Assembly (NCBI GenBank): GCA_025352345.1 | Contig: JANXTP010000165.1 | Span: forward strand, 1 to 21,074 | Length of the DNA stretch: 21,074 nucleotides | DNA from: Burkholderiales bacterium | GTDB lineage: Bacteria > Pseudomonadota > Gammaproteobacteria > Burkholderiales > Burkholderiaceae_C | Direction: 5' to 3' | In this document: in pieces, positions 6,615-15,192 of the stretch | Numbering within the stretch: the stretch's first letter is position 1 | Layout: each line of letters begins with the position of its first letter | Translations under genes and position numbers: made by a program | Notes under the pieces: model-generated | Seen by the model: only the letters and a program-made list of their open reading frames with translations | Database searches by the model: none | Told to the model about the DNA's origin: nothing

Positions 6615-8039
6615 ATGACCTCTGACGCCAGCACCGCCGAACACCCGATCACCACGGCCACACCCAGCGCCCCGAAAATCGGTTTCGTGTCGCTCGGTTG
6701 TCCGAAGGCGCTGACCGATTCGGAGCTGATCCTCACGCAACTGCGCGCCGAGGGCTACGACACCTCAAAAACCTTCGCCGGCGCCGATCTGGTGATCGTC
6801 AACACCTGCGGCTTCATCGACGATGCGGTGAAGGAAAGCCTGGACACCATCGGCGAGGCGCTGGCCGAAAACGGCAAGGTCATCGTCACCGGCTGTCTGG
6901 GTGCCAAGGCAGGGGATGCCGGTGGCAACCTCGTGCGCCAGATGCACCCGAGCGTGCTGGCGGTGACCGGTCCGCATGCCACCAACGAGGTGATGGACGC
7001 GGTGCACCGGCACGCGCCGAAGCAGCACGACCCGTTCACCGACCTCGTGCCCGCCCCCGCGGCGCCCAACGACATCGGCGTCAAGCTGACGCCGCGCCAC
7101 TATGCGTACCTGAAGATCAGCGAAGGCTGCAACCACCGTTGCACCTTCTGTATCATCCCGGGCATGCGCGGCGACCTGGTGTCGCGGCCGATCGGCGACG
7201 TGCTCGGCGAGGCGCAGCGCCTGTTCGAGTCCGGCGTGAAGGAGTTGCTGGTGATCAGCCAGGACACCAGCGCGTACGGTGTCGATATCAAGTACCGCAC
7301 CGGTTTCTGGGACGGCAAGCCGGTGAAGACGCGCATGCTCGATCTGTGCGAGAAGCTCGGCGAACTCGCGGCACCGCATGGCGCCTGGGTGCGGCTGCAC
7401 TATGTCTATCCATACCCGCATGTCGACGAGGTGTTGCCGCTGATGGCGCAGGGCCTGGTGCTGCCGTACCTGGACGTGCCGTTGCAGCATTCGCACCCGG
7501 ATGTGCTCAAGCGCATGAAGCGCCCGGCCAGCGGCGAGCGCAACCTCGAACGCATCCAGCGCTGGCGCGAGGCGTGCCCCGAGATCGTGATCCGCAGCAC
7601 CTTCATCGCCGGTTTTCCCGGTGAAACCGAGGCCGAGTTCGATCACCTGCTCGATTTCATGCGTGCGGCCGAGATCGACCGCGCCGGCTGTTTTGCTTAT
7701 TCCCCAGTCGCCGGCGCGACGGCCAACGAACTGCCCGGCGCGCTGCCCGTTACGCTGCGCGAGGAGCGCCGCGCGCGCTTCATGGAAGTCACCGAAGCGG
7801 TCTCTGCCGCCAAGCTGGCGCGCCGCGTCGGTGCCACGATGCAGGTGCTGATCGATGCCGCACCAGCGCTCGGCCGCCGCGGTGGCACCGGCCGCAGTTA
7901 TGCCGATGCGCCGGAGATCGACGGCGTGGTGAAGCTGCTACCGCCCGAGAAGGCATCGAAGACTTTGAAGGTTGGTGAGTTCACCCGCGCGCGCATCGTT
8001 GGCACGCAGGGCCACGACCTGATCGCGTTGCCGGTCTGA
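6615..8039 (+). CDS. rimO: Ribosomal protein uS12 (S12) aspartate beta-methylthiotransferase RimO
   Basis: RimO is a radical SAM enzyme with two [4Fe-4S] clusters. It adds a methylthio group to the conserved aspartate of ribosomal protein S12. The 474-residue protein shows the N-terminal UPF0004 domain with cluster cysteines C29 (SLGCPKALTDSE), C65 (VNTCGFIDDA) and C94 (TGCLGA). The radical SAM triad C172-X3-C176-X2-C179 (CNHRCTFCIIPGMRG) follows, with the family stretch LHYVYPYP and PYLDVPLQHSHPDVLKRMKR. A C-terminal TRAM domain (GATMQVLIDA...) ends the protein. SLGCPKALTDSE and the S12-type YVYPYP motif separate it from MiaB. ATG 6615 fits; there is only a weak purine-rich site before it. 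The downstream gene begins 2 bp after its stop. Confidence 0.97.
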   Translation: MTSDASTAEHPITTATPSAPKIGFVSLGCPKALTDSELILTQLRAEGYDTSKTFAGADLVIVNTCGFIDDAVKESLDTIGEALAENGKVIVTGCLGAKAGDAGGNLVRQMHPSVLAVTGPHATNEVMDAVHRHAPKQHDPFTDLVPAPAAPNDIGVKLTPRHYAYLKISEGCNHRCTFCIIPGMRGDLVSRPIGDVLGEAQRLFESGVKELLVISQDTSAYGVDIKYRTGFWDGKPVKTRMLDLCEKLGELAAPHGAWVRLHYVYPYPHVDEVLPLMAQGLVLPYLDVPLQHSHPDVLKRMKRPASGERNLERIQRWREACPEIVIRSTFIAGFPGETEAEFDHLLDFMRAAEIDRAGCFAYSPVAGATANELPGALPVTLREERRARFMEVTEAVSAAKLARRVGATMQVLIDAAPALGRRGGTGRSYADAPEIDGVVKLLPPEKASKTLKVGEFTRARIVGTQGHDLIALPV

Positions 8040-8041
8040 CC

Positions 8042-9226
8042 ATGGTAGCCGGCAAGGATGACGCCGCCACGGCGCTGATCCACCACGGCTACACGCCGCC
8101 GGGCGGCTTCGCTGCGGTGCAGCCGCCGGTGCACAAGGCCTCGACCGTCATCTTCGCCAACACCCAGGCGCTGCACGCCCGGCAGTGGAAAGACAAGACC
8201 GGCTACACCTACGGCCTGCACGGCACGCCCACCACCTTCACGCTGGAAGAGCGCATTGCCACGCTGGAAGGCGGTCTGCAGACGTTGTTGCTGCCCAGTG
8301 GACTGGCCGCGATCGCGCTGGTCGACATGGCGCTGCTTCGGGCCGGCGACGAGGTGCTGATCCCCGACAACGCTTATGGCCCGAACAAGGAGCTGGCGCG
8401 CGGTGAACTCGCGCGCTGGGGCATCGCGCACCGCTTCTACGACGCAATGGCCCCGGCGTCTTTGGCAGCGGCGCTGAGCCCGGCGACGAAGCTGGTATGG
8501 CTCGAAGCCGCCGGTTCGGTCACGATGGAGTTCCCCGATCTGCCGGCGCTGATCCGTCTGGTGCGCGCGCACGGTGCACTGATCGCGCTCGACAACACCT
8601 GGGGCGCTGGCATCGCGTTCAATGCGTTCGAGATCGAACCCGGGCTCGGTGTCGACATCTCGGTGCACGCACTGACCAAGTACCCGTCGGGCGGCGCCGA
8701 CGTGATGATGGGGTCGGCCACCACGCGCGACGAGCAGCTGCATCTGCAGCTGAAGGCCACGCACATGCGCATGGGCTGGGGCGTCGGCGGCAACGATGCC
8801 GAACTGCTGCTGCGCTCGCTGCCCACGCTGCCCTTGCGCTATCACGCACAAGACGCGGTCGGCCGCCAATTGGCCGCATGGTGGGGTGGGCGGCCCGAGA
8901 TCACGCAGGTGCTGCATCCAGCGCTGGCCGGATCCCCGGGGCACGACGCCTGGCAGCGGCTGTGCAGTGCGTCGGCTGGTCTGTTCTCGGTGGTGTTGGA
9001 CGCGCGCTACAGCGCCGCTCAGGTGCATGCGTTCGTTGACGCGCTGCGGCTGTTCAAGATCGGCTATTCCTGGGCCGGGCCAGTCAGTCTGGTCGTGCCG
9101 TACCAGCTGAGCGCGATGCGGGCCTGGCCGGCGTGGACGGGCACGCTGGTGCGCTTCTCGGTCGGCCTGGAAGCGGTCACCGACCTGATTGGTGACTGCG
9201 AACAGGCGCTGTCGGTGCTGGGATGA
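8042..9226 (+). CDS. metC: Cystathionine beta-lyase-type PLP enzyme (Cys/Met metabolism family)
   Basis: This 394-residue protein belongs to the Cys/Met metabolism PLP-dependent family. Its best fit is cystathionine beta-lyase, which converts cystathionine to homocysteine, pyruvate and ammonia. The PLP Schiff-base lysine is K213 in SVHALTKYPSGGADVMMG. The ring-binding aspartate is D184 in ALDNTWGAG. Substrate-loop residues YTYGLHGTPTTFTLEERIAT and the SGLAAIALVDMALL segment near residue 85 are also in place, and the C-terminal RFSVGLEAVTDLIGDCEQAL is family typical. The start lies 2 bp after rimO and its stop overlaps the next gene by 4 bp (ATGA). Related members (cystathionine gamma-synthase or gamma-lyase, or other C-S lyases) cannot be excluded, so the symbol is tentative. 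Confidence 0.85.
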   Translation: MVAGKDDAATALIHHGYTPPGGFAAVQPPVHKASTVIFANTQALHARQWKDKTGYTYGLHGTPTTFTLEERIATLEGGLQTLLLPSGLAAIALVDMALLRAGDEVLIPDNAYGPNKELARGELARWGIAHRFYDAMAPASLAAALSPATKLVWLEAAGSVTMEFPDLPALIRLVRAHGALIALDNTWGAGIAFNAFEIEPGLGVDISVHALTKYPSGGADVMMGSATTRDEQLHLQLKATHMRMGWGVGGNDAELLLRSLPTLPLRYHAQDAVGRQLAAWWGGRPEITQVLHPALAGSPGHDAWQRLCSASAGLFSVVLDARYSAAQVHAFVDALRLFKIGYSWAGPVSLVVPYQLSAMRAWPAWTGTLVRFSVGLEAVTDLIGDCEQALSVLG

Positions 9227-10353
9227 GTCTGCGTGAGTCGCAACGGCTGCCACTGATCGATCTGCTGAAGGTGATCGCGTCGCAGCTGATCGTGCTGCAT
9301 CACCTGGCGTTCTACGGGCCGATGGCCGACCACGCGGCGCCGCTGATGCCCCAAGTGATCGACTGGCTGGCCGATCCAGCGCGCATGGTGGTGCAGGTCT
9401 TCCTGGTGGTCGGCGGTTACCTGGCTGCGTTGAGCCTAGCCCCGGACGGCCACTTGCGCTCGCCGCCACGGGTGGGTGCGCGCTTGTTCGAGCGTTACCT
9501 GCGCCTGGCGCTGCCACTGGCGTTGGCGCTGCTGCTGGCGATTGCCGCGGCGGCGCTCGCGCGCAACTGGATGGCGCATCCGTCTGTCCCGCTGCCGCCG
9601 CGTCCGCTGCAGTTCGTCTCGCATCTGCTGCTGGCCCAGGACCTGATCGGTGAAGAGGCGTTGTCCGCGGGCATCTGGTACGTCTCGATCGATCTGCAGC
9701 TGTACGCCGCGCTGCTGCTGTGGCTGGCGCTGGTGGCCACGCTGCTGAAGGGATCCGATGCCGTACGCCGCACCTTGCCGTGGGGCGTGGTCGCGGCGGT
9801 GGCATGGTCGGCGGTGTGTGTGAACCGGGACTCGACCTGGGATGTCTTCGCGCCGTACTTCTTTGCGGCGCACGGGCTGGGCGCACTGGCCGCGTGGGCG
9901 CGTGGCGGCCGCTCGGCGCGCGCCGCGTTTGCGTTGGCGTTGCTGAGCGTGATGTTCGGTTTGTGGCTGGAATGGCGAGGGCGCCTGGCGCTTGCCACCG
10001 CACTCGCTGTGCTGCTGTGGGCGGGTCACGCGATCCGTGGCCGGCTGGCAGCACGGGCTTCCTCTGCGCGCCCTGTGGGGCTCGACGCGCTGCACTACCT
10101 GGGCCAGATCAGTTATGCGACCTTCCTGGTGCACTTCGCGGTCTGCCTGGTGGTCAACGCAGCGTTCACTGCGTTCGTGCAGCCAGTTGCATGGCTGCAA
10201 GCCGTTGGCATGCTTTTGGCCTGGAGCGGCAGCATCGCCGCCGGCGCGCTGTTCCACCATGTGGCCGAGGTGCCCCTGATGCGGCTGGTGTCGCGTTTCA
10301 AAGCGGTGGGCTGGGGCCTAGGCAGGCGGCGTCAGGGTGCGGTGTCGAGCTGA
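9223..10353 (+). CDS. Acyltransferase-3 family membrane protein
   Basis: The 376-residue product is a polytopic membrane protein of the acyltransferase 3 (OafA/YrhL) family. Members transfer acetyl or other acyl groups onto surface polysaccharides, lipids or antibiotics. It opens with RLPLIDLLKVIASQLIVLHH, where the His pair lies in the position of the family's catalytic histidine. VVQVFLVVGGYLAAL follows and about ten hydrophobic segments continue to the C-terminus (ISYATFLVHFAVCLVVN near residue 300). Its start overlaps the stop of the preceding PLP enzyme, so the two are translationally coupled. The substrate cannot be read from the sequence, and no polysaccharide genes are nearby to suggest one. 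Confidence 0.85.
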   Translation: MSLRESQRLPLIDLLKVIASQLIVLHHLAFYGPMADHAAPLMPQVIDWLADPARMVVQVFLVVGGYLAALSLAPDGHLRSPPRVGARLFERYLRLALPLALALLLAIAAAALARNWMAHPSVPLPPRPLQFVSHLLLAQDLIGEEALSAGIWYVSIDLQLYAALLLWLALVATLLKGSDAVRRTLPWGVVAAVAWSAVCVNRDSTWDVFAPYFFAAHGLGALAAWARGGRSARAAFALALLSVMFGLWLEWRGRLALATALAVLLWAGHAIRGRLAARASSARPVGLDALHYLGQISYATFLVHFAVCLVVNAAFTAFVQPVAWLQAVGMLLAWSGSIAAGALFHHVAEVPLMRLVSRFKAVGWGLGRRRQGAVSS

Positions 10354-10375
10354 GTGAGCCCTTTTGCGTGTTACG

Positions 10376-10401
10376 AAAAGGAAGTCGCGGCTGCGCGCCG
10401 C
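10376..10401 (-). terminator. Candidate intrinsic terminator of smpB
   Basis: Reading the minus strand just after the smpB stop, a GC-rich hairpin (10401-10397 with 10391-10387, GCGGC/GCCGC, 5-nt loop) is followed by a T-rich run (CTTCCTTTTC). A second imperfect stem (10360-10369 with 10373-10381, CCTTTT-G-CGT against ACGAAAAGG) overlaps the T-rich part and could serve the convergent acyltransferase transcript. The stems are short, so the call is moderate. Confidence 0.4.
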
Positions 10402-10406
10402 AAGGC

Positions 10407-10865
10407 TTACGCTTTGGATGAGACCTTGTGTCTCATCAGGCGGCCTTTTTCTCTATCCCAATCACGTTTCTTTTCGGTGTCTCGCTTGTCGTGTTCGGCT
10501 TTGCCCTTGGCCAGTGCGATCTCGGCTTTCACCAGACCGCCCTTGTAATGCAGGTTCAGCGGCACCAAGGTGAAGCCCTTCTGTTCGACCTTGCCGACCA
10601 GCCGCTTGATCTCTTCCTTGTGCATCAACAGCTTTTTCGTGCGGTCGGCTTCGGGGCTGATGTGGGTCGAGGCGCTGCGCAGCGCATTGATGCGGCAGCC
10701 GATCAGGAACAGCTCGCCGTCACGGATGACCACGTAGCCATCGGTCAACTGGACCTGGCCGGCGCGTATCGCCTTGATCTCCCAGCCCTGCAGCATCATG
10801 CCGGCTTCGTAGCGTTCTTCGATGTGATAGTCGAACCGCGCGCGACGGTTCTCGGCAATAGACAT
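10407..10865 (-). CDS. smpB: SsrA (tmRNA)-binding protein SmpB
   Basis: SmpB binds tmRNA and delivers it to stalled ribosomes for trans-translation. The 152-residue protein shows the typical start NRRARFDYHIEERYEAGMML, the conserved QGWEIKAIRAGQVQLTDGYV, and LFLIGCRINALRSASTHISP. LVPLNLHYKGGLVKAEIALAKGK and the positively charged C-terminal tail (KKRDWDREKGRLMRHK) follow. The tail becomes helical in the ribosomal mRNA channel. Length is standard. The gene is divergent from ratA with a 47-bp gap, a conserved arrangement in beta- and gammaproteobacteria. The ssrA RNA gene itself is not in the window. Confidence 0.97.
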   Translation of the reverse strand: MSIAENRRARFDYHIEERYEAGMMLQGWEIKAIRAGQVQLTDGYVVIRDGELFLIGCRINALRSASTHISPEADRTKKLLMHKEEIKRLVGKVEQKGFTLVPLNLHYKGGLVKAEIALAKGKAEHDKRDTEKKRDWDREKGRLMRHKVSSKA

Positions 10866-10895
10866 GAGCGGGTAATCGCGCGGGAGACGCGTCCA

Positions 10896-10901
10896 TAGAA
10901 T
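10896..10901 (+). promoter_or_regulatory. Candidate -10 box for ratA
   Basis: TAGAAT at 10896-10901 matches TATAAT at five of six positions and sits 11 bp before the ratA ATG at 10913. Transcription from it would start about 5 nt before the start codon, giving an almost leaderless mRNA. No clear -35 box is seen 16-18 bp upstream, so the call is weak. Confidence 0.3.
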
Positions 10902-10912
10902 GGCGACATTGT

Positions 10913-11356
10913 ATGAAGCACGTCAAAAAGTCAGTGCTGCTGTGGTACTCACCGCACGAGATGTACGCGTTGGTCACTGCGGTGGCCGACTATCCGAAGT
11001 TCCTGCCGTGGTGCGCCCGCGCCGAGGTGCTGGAGCGCACCGACACCACGATGACCGCGCGGCTGCATCTGGCCATCGCCGGCATCCGCCACGCCTTCAC
11101 CACCCGCAACGAACACGACACCGACCGCGCAGTGCAGTTGACGTTGGTCGATGGCCCGTTCTCGGCGCTCGAAGGCCAGTGGCTGTTCCAGCCGGTGGGC
11201 ACTGAAACACAGGCCTGCAGGATCGAGTTCGAGTTGCGTTACGCCTTTGCCAGCGTGGCACTTGAAGCGGTGGTCAGCCCGGTCTTCGACCGCATTGCCA
11301 GCACCTTCGTCGATTCCTTCGTCAAGCGCGCGGCGCAGGTCTACGGTGACCGCTGA
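10913..11356 (+). CDS. ratA: RatA/COQ10-type START-domain protein
   Basis: This 147-residue protein belongs to the SRPBCC/START superfamily, RatA (YfjG)/Coq10 branch. In E. coli the protein was described as a toxin that blocks 70S ribosome formation. The mitochondrial homologue Coq10 binds coenzyme Q and supports respiration, and the function in this organism is likely the latter. Diagnostic stretches are LLWYSPHEMYALVTAVADYP, KFLPWCARAEVLER, the central LVDGPFSALEGQW, and the C-terminal amphipathic helix with VVSPVFDRIASTFVDSFVKR. It is followed immediately by rnfH (E. coli ratB equivalent) and preceded by divergent smpB, as in E. coli. Confidence 0.92.
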   Translation: MKHVKKSVLLWYSPHEMYALVTAVADYPKFLPWCARAEVLERTDTTMTARLHLAIAGIRHAFTTRNEHDTDRAVQLTLVDGPFSALEGQWLFQPVGTETQACRIEFELRYAFASVALEAVVSPVFDRIASTFVDSFVKRAAQVYGDR

Positions 11357-11669
11357 CGTGACCGCGGAACACGCTGGCCTCATCTCGGTGGCGGTGGTGA
11401 CCAGTCCGGCCGCAGGGCAGGTGCAGCAGATCGACCTGCAACTCCCGCTTGGCGCTTCGGTTCGCGATGCCCTGCTTTGCAGCGGTCTGTGTCCGCAGGC
11501 AGCGCAGGTGGAGGGCGTGCCGTTGAAGGTCGGCGTGTGGGGGCAGCTCAGGGCGCTTGATCATGTCTTGCGTGATCGGGATCGCGTCGAGGTCTACCGA
11601 CCGCTGCAGATCGACCCGAAAGAAGCCCGCCGCCTGCGTCATCGTCAGCAGCGTCCCAACAAGCGTTGA
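11346..11669 (+). CDS. rnfH: RnfH/RatB family (UPF0125) protein
   Basis: RnfH-family proteins have a ubiquitin-like beta-grasp fold and are of uncertain role; some are linked to Rnf complexes and others (RatB) to ratA. The product is about 107 residues with the family features ISVAVVTSPAAGQVQQIDLQ, LGASVRDALLCSGL, VGVWGQ and a conserved C-terminal RDRDRVEVYRPLQIDPKEAR, followed by a basic tail. No ATG is available. GTG 11346 overlaps the end of ratA by 11 bp and has AGGT at 11337-11340. GTG 11358 starts just after the ratA stop and has GGTGA at 11345-11349. The two cannot be separated by reading. Either way translation is coupled to ratA. Confidence 0.85.
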   Translation: MTADVTAEHAGLISVAVVTSPAAGQVQQIDLQLPLGASVRDALLCSGLCPQAAQVEGVPLKVGVWGQLRALDHVLRDRDRVEVYRPLQIDPKEARRLRHRQQRPNKR

Positions 11670-11701
11670 ACGACCGGTCGCGGCAGCGTGCTTTCAGCGC
11701 G

Positions 11702-12211
11702 CTATTTGCAGTCGGCGTTGATCGTTTCCCGGTTGCGGGCCGCCTCTTCCGCGCGTCCCTTGTCGTCGAGAAATTCGCGCTCACCCTTTTCATTGACACG
11801 GGCGACCCGCAGGCCCTCGTCGAGTCCGCGCAGCTGCAGCCGGGCGCGGTTGCAGTTGTCGGCTTTCTGTGTCGCCAGCTTGTCGGCTTCGGCTTTCGCC
11901 TTGGCAGCTTTTTCCTGTTCTTCCTTGCGCAGCTTGGCTTCGAGCTCAGGCTCCACGCCTTTCACGGGCGCCAGCCCAGAGGCGGCTGACGCTGCAGTCT
12001 GCGCCGACGAAGCGGCCACCGCGGGCAGCACACGCCGGTTCGCTGCGGCAGGCCGCTGCAGGATGCTGGCCTCGGGAACGCCTTGCGGCGGCGGCAGGTC
12101 GCTGTACTGAACCTGGTTGTTCTTGTCCCGCCATTTCCACTGCGCCAACGCCGGTGTGCACAGGCTGGCGATGAGTAGCGCTCCGCAGATCGCGACGAAC
12201 CCTGAACGCAT
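11702..12211 (-). CDS. Secreted DUF4124-domain protein
   Basis: The 169-residue product has an N-terminal signal peptide (cleavage likely after ALA, residue 23). A short DUF4124 segment follows (QWKWRDKNNQVQYSDLPPPQ, about 24-50). DUF4124 is a small beta-structured periplasmic module of unknown function, recognisable by the pattern W.D..G/N.V.YSD.PP. An Ala/Ser-rich linker and a long charged, helical part rich in Lys, Glu and Ala come next (about 88-165), probably coiled coil, with two cysteines (NCNRARLQL and the C-terminal ADCK). The gene sits between rnfH and divergent guaB, a common Burkholderiales arrangement. AAGGG precedes the ATG at a fair distance. Confidence 0.85.
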   Translation of the reverse strand: MRSGFVAICGALLIASLCTPALAQWKWRDKNNQVQYSDLPPPQGVPEASILQRPAAANRRVLPAVAASSAQTAASAASGLAPVKGVEPELEAKLRKEEQEKAAKAKAEADKLATQKADNCNRARLQLRGLDEGLRVARVNEKGEREFLDDKGRAEEAARNRETINADCK

Positions 12212-12313
12212 GGTGGGAACCCTTCAAGCCTGACTGAAGAAAAGTGTAACCGTGGTGCCGCCCCGTGCAGTCCCCCGAGAAGCGCCAAAAGCGTGCGTCT
12301 GTTGCGGCATCCC

Positions 12314-12337
12314 TATAATTTCGTTTTGCGTCAGGAG
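12314..12337 (+). promoter_or_regulatory. guaB promoter -10 box and ribosome binding site
   Basis: A perfect TATAAT lies at 12314-12319. Transcription would begin around 12326, leaving a leader of about 20 nt that contains AGGAG at 12333-12337, 8 nt before the guaB ATG at 12346. No good -35 hexamer is seen 17 bp upstream. The 134-bp gap to the divergent DUF4124 gene contains nothing else recognised. Confidence 0.6.
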
Positions 12338-12345
12338 CCCTTTCC

Positions 12346-13811
<1,466 letters not shown>

Positions 13812-13815
<4 letters not shown>

Positions 13816-15137
13816 CAACGCCCGTGATCGACAACGCTGGCGTAGCCGCACCGGCCGATGCCTTGAAGCTGCCCGTGCCCGAGGTGCCGCGCGACAAGCG
13901 GCAGGCGGCGATGCCCTTTATCCTGATCGCGGTGCTGATCGACATGGTGTCGATCGGCATCATCGTGCCAGTGATTCCGGCGCTGGTGGGCAGCCTCACC
14001 GGCTCGCAGGCCGATCACGCGTTTTGGCTCGGCGTGGTCAGCTTCGCTTTTGGCATCGCCAACTTCTTCGGCGCGCCGATCCTGGGCGGGCTGTCCGACC
14101 GCTACGGCCGGCGTCCGGTGCTGCTGCTGGGCTTCTGCGGCCTGGCGTTCACCTTCTTTGCCACCGCGTTGTCCAGCACACTGTGGATGTTGATCGTGGT
14201 GCGCTTGCTGGGCGGCGGCATGCAGGCCAACGCGGCGGTCGCCAACGCCTATGTGGCCGACATCTCGGCGCCCGAAGAGCGGGCCAAACGCTTCGGCCTG
14301 CTGGGCGCCATGTTTGGCATTGGTTTCATCCTCGGCCCGGCGATGGGCGGGGTGCTCGGTGCCATCGATTTGCACCTGCCGTTTTTCGTGGCGGGCAGCT
14401 TCGCGCTGGTCAATCTGGCCTACGGCTGCTTCGTGCTGCCGGAGTCGCTGCCGCTGGACCGCAGGCGCGCTTTTTCATGGCGATCGGCCAACCCGATCAC
14501 CTCGCTGAAGGCGCTGGCGAAACTCAAAGGCATCGGCCGCTTGGTCGGCGTGATCGCCTGCACCGGGCTCGCGCAGGGCGTGCTCTACAACTGCTGGGTG
14601 CTGTATGCCACCTTCAAGTTCGGCTGGGATTCCAGTGCGAACGGCTGGTCGCTGGCGGCGATCGGCGTGGTCTCGGTGTTTGTGCAGGGCTACCTGCTCG
14701 GCAAGCTGCTGAAGAAATTCCCGCCGCATCGGCTGGCGGTGTTCGGCCTCATTTCGTCGACGCTGGCCTATGCGCTGTGGGGTGCCGCCGTAGCCGGCTG
14801 GATGATGTACGCAGTGATTTTTGCCAACGTGCTCGGCTTCACCGTCAGCTCGTCGATCCAGAGCATCGTCTCCAGCGCTGCGGATGATCGCAGCCAGGGC
14901 CAAACCATGGGGGCGGTGAGCGCGCTCAACAGCTTCACCGCCGTCATGGGCCCGTTGATCACCACGCCGCTGCTGGTGATGGTGTCAGACCTGCCGCGAG
15001 GGCACTGGGCCATTGGTGCACCGTTGTACTGCGGCGCGCTGCTCCAGGCGATGGCGCTGTTGCTGGCGTGGACGCATTTCCGCCGGATGAATGCTCAGCC
15101 GCCGCGTGCCGCGATGGCGACGCCTGGCACGCCGTGA
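13812..15137 (+). CDS. TetA-like MFS drug/metabolite exporter
   Basis: The 441-residue protein is a major facilitator with about twelve membrane segments, close in form to the TCR/Tet (DHA1) branch. Signs are the N-terminal LIAVLIDMVSIGIIVPVIPA and motif A between helices 2 and 3 (GGLSDRYGRRPVLLLG, residues 92-107). RLLGGGMQANAAVANAYVAD, the GFILGPAMGGVLG motif C of antiporters, and DDRSQGQTMGAVSALNSF in the C-terminal half are also present. The start overlaps the guaB stop. Members export tetracycline or other small molecules, usually by proton antiport; the substrate here is unknown. Its place between guaB and guaA could mean export of a purine-related compound, but this is only context. 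Confidence 0.88.
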
Positions 15138-15192
15138 CCAGACATCTCGTGCCGATGATTTTGCGGCGCTCACCCTTGCTCATCTGACTTCC

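Noticed and set aside
7898..10054. Very long minus-strand open frame (718 codons) opposite rimO, the PLP enzyme and the acyltransferase
   Set aside because: Composition is Arg/Ala/Pro/Gln-rich with no family signature. It arises because GC-rich third positions of the real + strand genes remove stop codons from this frame.
10428..10898. Plus-strand open frame of 156 codons antisense to smpB
   Set aside because: Shadow of a complete, conserved SmpB; no signature of its own.
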